Positions 57,671 to 64,000 of a stretch of DNA of 64,000 bases are shown in pieces. This DNA comes from Actinomucor elegans (Eukaryota; Mucoromycota; Mucoromycetes; Mucorales; Mucoraceae): NCBI GenBank assembly GCA_026027325.1, contig JAMSLZ010000005.1:620001-684000 (forward strand). Reading direction: 5' to 3'. Position 1 is the stretch's first letter. Each line of letters begins with the position of its first letter. The notes under the pieces were generated by a model, which worked only from the letters and a program-made list of their open reading frames with translations, had not been told where the DNA came from and did not search any database. Made by a program: the position numbers and the translations under genes.

Positions 57671-59580
57671 ATGTGTATGTATCGTTATTCACGTCCATAA
57701 CGCTCGACAAGTATATCAGAATGCTTATACGTTTCATACATAGCTTTCAACTTTGGTAATACCGCAAATAAGCCAGCTACTGGTGGATTTGGTGGATTCG
57801 GCACGGCTGCTCCAAGTAAATAGATCAATTTGACAGTGCAGATAGATATTAATCAGTCTATCATTGTTTTTTTAGCTACTGGTGCTAGCACTGGTTTCTC
57901 TTTTGGCAGCTCTACAACTGGTACAACTGGTGGATTTGGTTCTGCACCTGCTGCACCCGCTACCACTGGTGGTTTTGGTGGTTTTGGTACACCTGCTGCT
58001 GCTACTGCTGCTACTGCTGCTCCTGCCACGACTAGTTTCGGTGGTTTCGGTGCACCCGCCACGACTGCTCCTTCTACCACTACTACACCCAGTTTTGGTG
58101 GTTTCGGTACACCTGCTACTTCAACTGCTGCTCCTGCTGCTTCAACCGGATTTGGTGGATTTGGCACAACACCTGCTACCACTAGCACTGCTGGATTTGG
58201 CGGCTTTGGTTCAACTACACCTGCTGCTTCTACTGCTTCTGCACCCGCTGCTTCTACACCCGCTGCTACTGCCACAACCGGATTTGGCGGATTTGGTTCA
58301 ACTGCCTCTGCTCCTGCCAGTACTGCGGCTCCTGCCACTACTGGATTCGGTGGATTTGGCGCTGCAACTGCTGCTAAACCTGCTACTGGTGGATTTGGAG
58401 GATTCGGTGCAACTGCTACTACCAGTACAGCTACATCTACACCTGCTGTTGGTGGGTTTGGAGGTTTTGGTGCTGCCAGCACTCCTGCGACATCTACAAC
58501 GGCCACAGGTTTCGGTACACCTGCACCCACTTCTACTGCTGCTCCTGCTGCTGGTGGTTTCGGCGCAGCAGCAACAACAGCTAAACCTACACTTTCTTTC
58601 GGCACTACACCTGCAAGTACTACAACTCCCTCTACAACTACGACAGCTCCTTCCTTGGGAGGATTTGGTGGATTTGGACAAAAATCTGAAGGTAAACAAG
58701 CGATAGCTTTTTATTAAACATGTACTGATATAAAGGTTTAGCTTCTACTGCCACTACTACTGCCGCTACTACTACTTCAGCACCTGTCACTAATACTCTT
58801 GGTGCCGCATCTTCTTCAACACTCACAACACAACCAGCTGTTTCGAAACCTGTTTCGGTCCCTACACCATCTACATTAAAGAATAAATCCATGGAAGATA
58901 TCCTCAACTTGTGGACAAAGGAGTTAGAGAAGCAAACCAAAGATTTCCACAGCCAAGCAAACCAGGTTGCTCAATGGGATCAACAGCTTATCGAGAATGG
59001 TAACAAGGTAACTAGATAGTATGCGTTTATAGGCCAATATCTTGACACGTCATTTTGTTAGATATCTACTTTATATGAGAATGTGACCAAGGTTGAAGTA
59101 ACTCAACGCGAGATTGATCAAAACTTGTCTTATATTAACGCGCAACAAGAGGAATTGAATGCTATTCTCGACAATTATGAAAAGCAGATCAAAGAAGTGT
59201 TTGATCAAAGTAACTTGGAACAACCTATGCAACCAGCCGACGCACAAAGAGAAAAGGCTTATGGCTTAGCTGAGAGTCTGAATGTTCAGTTGGATGAAGT
59301 GAACAAGAACCTGAATGTTATGGTTGAAGAGATCAATAAGATGGGCGGTTCGAGACAGCGTTCTACTGATGATGATGATGTGGTAGGTTTTTAGCTAATA
59401 ATATGATCTTTTGTCCTAACACTTCTGTAGGTCGGTCAAATCGTTCAAATCCTCAATTCGCACTTGTCTTCTTTGCAATGGATCGATACTACTTCTATCA
59501 AGTTGCAAAACAAGATCCAAGAAGTTTCTAAATTACAGGAAGAGATTGTCAGAGATCAAGAGCCTTCTTTGCGTAGATAA
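57671..59580 (+). CDS. NSP1: FG nucleoporin Nsp1/NUP62
   Basis: Central-channel nucleoporin. Exons 57671-57674 (ATGT), 57744-57815, 57876-58691, 58742-59007, 59062-59382, 59431-59580; about 542 residues. The N-terminal two thirds is Ala/Thr/Gly-rich with many GGFGGFG and FGxPA repeats, forming the permeability barrier. From about residue 325 (KSMEDILNLWTKELEKQ) comes the Nsp1_C coiled coil (AQWDQQLIENG, LYENVTKVEVTQREIDQNLSYI) that binds Nup57/Nup49 and Nup82. The four-base first exon is needed to start MSFNFG. The fourth exon could start at 58736 instead; both keep frame. Confidence 0.93.
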
Positions 59581-59629
59581 CTTTGTATAGTCATAACAGT
59601 ATATAATAATAATAAAAAAAAAACTCTGT

Positions 59630-60211
59630 TTATTTAATATCAAGTAAGGCCTTTTTGAGCTCTTCACTGTCATGATCAAATCGTAAACCAGTTTGGAAAG
59701 CTTCTGCTGCTTCTTCGATTCTGTTTAGGCCAACAAGAGCTTTTCCCTTTCTAAACCAACCTTTACTCCATTCACGTTTTAAGCGTGTAACTGTTTCAGC
59801 ATCAACGTATGCTTCTACGTAGTTTTTGAGTGATAGATGGGCAGCACTTCGATTGCTCAAGACAGGAGCTAATTCTTCACGAACATATTGAAAGGCCAAA
59901 GGTTCCCAAAGAGGTCGAGACCAAGCCAGATCAACTGCCATAGTGTAAAAGCGAATCGACTCGGCATAGTTGTTTTGTTTAAAATACTTGTTTCCTTCTT
60001 CCTTGAGTCGGATCACTTGGGCATTACGTGTTGGGTTGGGAGCGTTTGGAGGTGGTAAATCTTTAACGTGTTTCAAGGTGGCTGCTAACGTGTTATGTTC
60101 TGTCCAATCAACTTGGCACTTGGTACATTTCTCAAGACCATGTTCCTTACACAGTATCTTGTCTCCATCGTTCGAGACGCTGACTTCAGGTTGCAAGTAT
60201 AAGGTAGCCAT
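59630..60211 (-). CDS. SEC72: Sec72-like TPR subunit of the ER translocon
   Basis: Intronless from ATG 60211 (MATLYLQPEVSVS), 193 residues; the frame continues upstream without ATG. CKEHGLEKCTKCQVDWTEHNTLAATL and a PPPNAPNP linker precede three TPR-like motifs (RLKEEGNKYFKQNNYAESIRFY; NRSAAHLSLKNYVEAYVDA; GKALVGLNRIEEAAEAF). The layout is that of fungal Sec72, a cytosolic TPR subunit of Sec62-Sec63 that receives Hsp70-bound chains for post-translational import. Its stop is 49 bases from the convergent NSP1 stop. Confidence 0.88.
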   Translation of the reverse strand: MATLYLQPEVSVSNDGDKILCKEHGLEKCTKCQVDWTEHNTLAATLKHVKDLPPPNAPNPTRNAQVIRLKEEGNKYFKQNNYAESIRFYTMAVDLAWSRPLWEPLAFQYVREELAPVLSNRSAAHLSLKNYVEAYVDAETVTRLKREWSKGWFRKGKALVGLNRIEEAAEAFQTGLRFDHDSEELKKALLDIK

Positions 60212-60371
60212 TCTTTTTATTAGATGATGATTAACCAAAAGAAAGAGGAAAAAGGTAATTTATACTGTACCCTGCTGCACTCTATTTCTAAGAAGCGCAT
60301 AAAAACGTCACTTTTTTTTTTTTGCTCAGTTTTATATCTCGAAACACTCTTTCTTTTCAACCACTTAAAAT

Positions 60372-61386
60372 ATGCCAATTCATGAGGTAGTATTCTACCT
60401 TGTAATACATTGATATAAACCTAACAAGATCAAATATTAGATAGATGCTGATAGTCTTCTTGATAAAGTCAACAAGGTTATTTGTTATTGATATATACAA
60501 TTGTTTTTATCTAAAACATCTATTTGATAGGAAAAATGCCTAGTCAAATTTTTGGATTTGCCTATCACGTATAAAAGGTTTTACAATACAAGCAAACTAG
60601 AAGACCGCCAAACTAATACGATATTACAGCCGGAACTTGGATCTTATCATAGATTATTATCACGTAGATGATCTGCCCAGCGAACTACATGAATGGACGT
60701 TTCAACTAGTAAAAAGCAATCTTTTTGACATGTAATATCACCTATGACGTCCAACATAATGCTTATACTCCTAAACATTCAGGTACAATAACTCTCAGGG
60801 GGGCTGGAATGAGCTAGAGAAAAGGAATGAAATGCTTTCACCTCAAGCACGCTATTTGATTGCTCGGTCAGCTTCTGATAGTAAGGACCTTAAGGGGTTT
60901 TTGCTATTCCAAATGGTACAAGAAGAGACAATGGATGATGATATCATGGCAAATTGCGCTTATTGGTAAAGACGATAAAAGCGAGCATCGTGCATGTTAT
61001 ATGTCAACTTATCTATTACTAGTTATGAGATACAGCTCACAGAAAGTGCAAGAAATAATGGATTGGGTGAGTATCTCATGGGTTTATTGAGTCAAATTGG
61101 TAGTTACTGGAAAATGGACAAAGTCATGTTGACTGTATTTAAAGGTAAAAAAAAAAAGTTATCAAACGAGCAGCCAAATTAACTGATTTATATAGCAAAT
61201 CAAGGTGCATTTCGATTTTATACAAACAAGTTGGGGTAATAAGCTACAAGTTTTAAATATTTCCTTTCATTTATCATGGATTATAGATTTGAGTTGGATG
61301 AAATCTCACCTGGTGCTTGTTTACCAAGCTACAAAGCAAAGAAGTTTGATTATGAGTTATTGAGCAAATCTTGCGCAAGACAATAA
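60372..61386 (+). CDS. NAA40: Histone H4/H2A N-alpha-acetyltransferase (NatD/NAA40)
   Basis: Eight exons: 60372-60386, 60441-60476, 60531-60568, 60630-60731, 60783-60965, 61023-61144, 61196-61235, 61287-61386; 211 residues. It acetylates the N-terminal Ser of H4 and H2A. Acetyl-CoA loop ESARNNGLGEYLMG (RxxGxG), preceded by CYEIQL and followed by VMLTVFKANQGAFRFYTNKLGFELDE, all as in human NAA40. The substrate-binding helix segment is YYHVDDLPSELHEWTFQLV. The second intron starts with the weaker donor GTTATT. Exon 3 is short and its sequence less conserved, so the exact boundary at 60476/60531 is the least sure part. Confidence 0.88.
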
Positions 61387-61391
61387 ACCCT

Positions 61392-62495
61392 TTATGATAC
61401 TAGAAAGCTTTCAATCTCTTTATGAATCTGTCTAAACCGAGTGATTAATACATCATGTCCTTGATCTTGAAAGATAGCCAGCTTGGTTTTCGGCAACAGC
61501 TTTTTGATTTTTTCAGGATAATACGGGCAGGTCTGTTCATATAAAGCTTAGTATTGCAATTATATACAGTAACACATCCCTTACTTTGTCTTTGTCGCCC
61601 CAAATCACCAAGGTCGGGATATCTGTTTGGCCGACTTTCTTATACTTGTCCTCCAAGTCAGTCAATGGGAATGCAACTACAGTACCAATAAATGCTCTGA
61701 GCAAACCTGCATGATGCAAGAACTGGTATGTAGCTACTTTGGCAATGTAATTGCTGGCTGCCTCTGTCTCATCATCTAATCCGGTCTGTTCTAATTGAGT
61801 CGACCTGGCAAAGTTTTCTGCTACTTTCACCAACAAAGGGCGAACGTAAGGCTGGTTGGTAATAAACTGATGCACATAAGGCAGCTTTACAACCTTGGAA
61901 ATCAATGGCATATCTGTTTCGCTATTGATCAGACCTGCAGGTGAAATGAGTACAAGTTTATTCACCATCTCGGGGTAGAAACTCGCAAACGATGTAGCAA
62001 TAGCACCGCCCAACGAGACACCGACCACACCTGTCTTATCCCATCCAACTTTTTGTAACAGCATGGCCAATTGTGAAGTATACAAAGCTTCATCATAGGT
62101 GACCGCCGGAGCTTGACTGTACCCTCTACCCCATAAATCATATATCAAAACATGATGACCACTTGCAGCCTATCATCAACTGCAATTAGCTTCTATCTGT
62201 CTTTCTTGTGGCCGTGTTAACCTACCAAATCAAAAGCTAGTTTACTATACACAACTGAGCCGGTTGTAATGCCATGCACCAACACAACACGTGTGCCATT
62301 CTCGTTACCAAATTTCCAATATCGCATTTTACCCAAGGGCAAGTTGAGATAACAACCTCCAGGATAAAAGTCTTGCGTGTAAAAGTCTGCAGGAGCCTCT
62401 TCCAGGGAGCCCAACGTGGGTTGAGGCTTACTGTTTGTATAAACTACAGATGTAATCAAGGCTATCCCAGCCCACTTTAGAGTCTCTAACAGCAT
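61392..62495 (-). CDS. Alpha/beta hydrolase with N-terminal membrane anchor
   Basis: Exons 62495-62226, 62169-61585, 61532-61392; introns 56 and 52 nt; 331 residues. N-terminus LLETLKWAGIALITSVVY is a signal anchor. Then the fold: VVLVHGITTGS (oxyanion), LIYDLWGRGYSQAP, nucleophile S142 in GVSLGG, acid D282/D284 in WGDKDK, and H311 in DQGHDVL. The triad is complete, so an active serine hydrolase (lipase, esterase or epoxide-hydrolase-like). Substrate unknown. The stop lies 5 bases from the convergent NAA40 stop. Confidence 0.85.
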
Positions 62496-63916
62496 AATCG
62501 CTTACGAATAATAAAAGAAAGGAAGAAAAAACGTCCTTTTTTTTTTCAAGTTCAGGTCCTATATTCCACCATTTCACATGAACCTCTATGGTAGTACAAA
62601 GCAAAATGGTTAGAAGTAGTGCAATTTGATTAAAAATCATAAATTAATAATTGACAGATCATCTAAAATAAAAGAATTCGAATAGATCTAATGCTTTTGC
62701 TAGATATAGAAGCTCATTGTAAGCGCGGGCTATTAAACAAATGAAAAACTAGACCGGGGTTTATGGATCGTTGAGTATTTGCATTTGCTTTACAAGGTTT
62801 TTTTTCCTTAAAAAAAATAAACAAATCAAAACTTCAGATATAGACGATATGGCATGAAAAGACAAGGCTGCATTATAAACTGGTTGCCTCAAATGTAATT
62901 GATACTATGAAACAGTCGATACAAAGGTGTAAAGATGTAGCATTCACTTTTATCATCCTTGTACTGTACATCTAAGTTTTATTGAGTGGCAGCGTTTAGG
63001 GAATGAATTCATCTGCGCTCAATCCAGTTTTTTATAACAAAAGCTCATGGACGCAAAAAAAAACATTTCAAAGTTTAAGTAGAATAAATTATACATCCAA
63101 TGATGTGAGTATTACCTGATATTGCTTCCAATTAATGGAGTTTTATTTGACCCATAACCAATTTTCCATTCTTCCAAAATATAAAAATATGTCGCGTGTA
63201 CTTGACAAAAACGTAGTTTACGAAGCTGGACATAATGGCTCAGGATCACAAAATTTTATTTGGTTAGCGGCAGTACATGCAGCAGTCCATCGGAACGGAC
63301 AAAAAAAGGGCCGTGATTCCCTTATAATGACAGCTGTGAGACAAAACAATCATTCGATGCATTCATGGTCAATGTACATGCATTGAAGGACGGATCAATT
63401 TTACATATGTTACACATAAGACGAAGCATTCATCCACGTCACTCACCTCTTTGAGATATTATCGTTGAAGAGGCGCTTAATTACCATTGGCAAAAGAATA
63501 ACAAGAACGACGCGTATAAATTCCTATTCTGGATATAATACCAGCATTGACTATAAGAGGCATTACCAACCAAACCTTTCCAATACTTATCATATATTCT
63601 GAAGGAATCCTTGACTGATATCCAACATATCATTTACAAAGAGCTTGCATATGCCATCAGATTGTAAATATGTCCTAATCAAATCAATACAAGCATGATT
63701 AAATCAACTCCTTATTGTTTAAAATATGACAAAAAGAAGAATACAGAAAAAGGCACCAGCGCATTATTAATCAAAGGCATTATTAATGTAACCAAAGCTT
63801 TTGATATACCTTTGCAAAAGAAGAAAATACCTATATAAGTCGCGCAGATTTTTCTTCAATTGATATTTTTTTTATTCCAACAATATACACAACAAAGAAC
63901 AATCAAAAAGCAAATC
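62496..63916. other. Spacer between hydrolase and reductase genes
   Basis: About 1.4 kb divergent region. An 83-codon frame at 63135-63386 has no support. TATATAAG at 63832 is the reductase TATA box. Confidence 0.5.
63832..63839 (+). promoter_or_regulatory. TATA box of the reductase gene
   Basis: TATATAAG followed by TCGCGC, 85 bases before ATG 63917. Same arrangement as at 12635. Confidence 0.45.
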
Positions 63917-64000
63917 ATGGTTTCCAACAAGCAAGTCATTTTCTCCAAGTACCCTACTGCAGGCTCTCTTCTTCCTGGAGTACATATTCAAGTAATCGAG
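63917..64000 (+). CDS. NADP-dependent medium-chain reductase, N-terminus (cut by window)
   Basis: ATG 63917 opens MVSNKQVIFSKYPTAGSLLPGVHIQVIE and runs off the window. This start matches the N-terminal domain of zinc-free medium-chain dehydrogenases (prostaglandin/leukotriene reductase, alkenal double-bond reductase type: NKQVIFKxYPxGxPxxGxHFEV). Such enzymes reduce enones with NADPH. Only 28 residues are visible, so the call is from the N-terminal signature. Confidence 0.72.
   Translation, partial: MVSNKQVIFSKYPTAGSLLPGVHIQVIE

Noticed and set aside
57853..58706. Long open frames on other frames across the NSP1 repeat (250 and 274 codons)
   Set aside because: Shadows of the GGT/GCT-rich FG repeats; only the frame giving FG repeats continues into the conserved Nsp1 coiled coil.
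63135..63386. 83-codon plus-strand frame with ATG
   Set aside because: No family resemblance, no supporting promoter or splice context, and typical random composition.

Overview
The window is nuclear DNA from a filamentous fungus, most likely Mucoromycota (a Mucor/Rhizopus/Phycomyces-type organism). The evidence is AT-rich spacers, dense genes full of very short GT-AG introns (mostly 44-76 nt, with CTRAY-like branch sites), and a gene set that is clearly fungal (Rvs161, Cub1/UPF0662, Sec72, Arb1, Nsp1, copper-fist factor, DGAT1, peroxisomal acyl-CoA oxidase). The exact genus is not readable by eye. Exon-intron models below were built by hand from splice motifs, reading-frame closure and family resemblance; nearly all close in frame.

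Layout. 1-4.1 kb: tail of an unknown gene, a large orphan gene with a MACPF-like look, cap-binding protein CBP20 and the mitochondrial intermembrane protein Mdm35. 6.1 kb: tRNA-Arg. 7.2-10.3 kb: a CENP-B-type DNA-binding protein facing a PHD-JmjC histone demethylase. 11.2-11.9 kb: a decayed gene. 12.8-26.5 kb: a lipid-rich stretch (AidB-like acyl-CoA dehydrogenase, Spo7/NEP1-R1-like phosphatase regulator, DGAT1, acyl-CoA oxidase) with PDCD2/Tsr4, a mitochondrial LEA-like protein and SDHAF4 between. 28.4-34.1 kb: Sis1-type Hsp40, ribosomal protein uS12/S23, membrane-anchored UMP-CMP kinase. 35.4-45.8 kb: an acidic orphan, Cub1, Mediator subunit 13, Rvs161, a TANGO2-like protein. 46.8-49.8 kb: Arb1 (RNAi complex) and a small secreted orphan. 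50-57 kb: gene-poor, with tRNA-Tyr, a dead LINE fragment and Mediator subunit 9. 57-62.5 kb: small copper-fist protein with an 11-nt exon, Nsp1, Sec72, histone N-acetyltransferase NAA40 and an alpha/beta hydrolase. The right edge opens a medium-chain reductase gene.

Themes. Lipid storage and breakdown genes lie close together: Spo7/Nem1 controls lipin (diacylglycerol supply), DGAT1 makes triacylglycerol, and the oxidase (C-terminal AKL) and dehydrogenase (C-terminal AKI) both end like peroxisomal enzymes. A second theme is chromatin: CENP-B-like protein, JmjC demethylase, Arb1, NAA40 and two Mediator subunits, though nothing shows they work as a unit. Spacers carry a diverged dispersed repeat of about 100 bp in both orientations, which I do not recognise as a described element.
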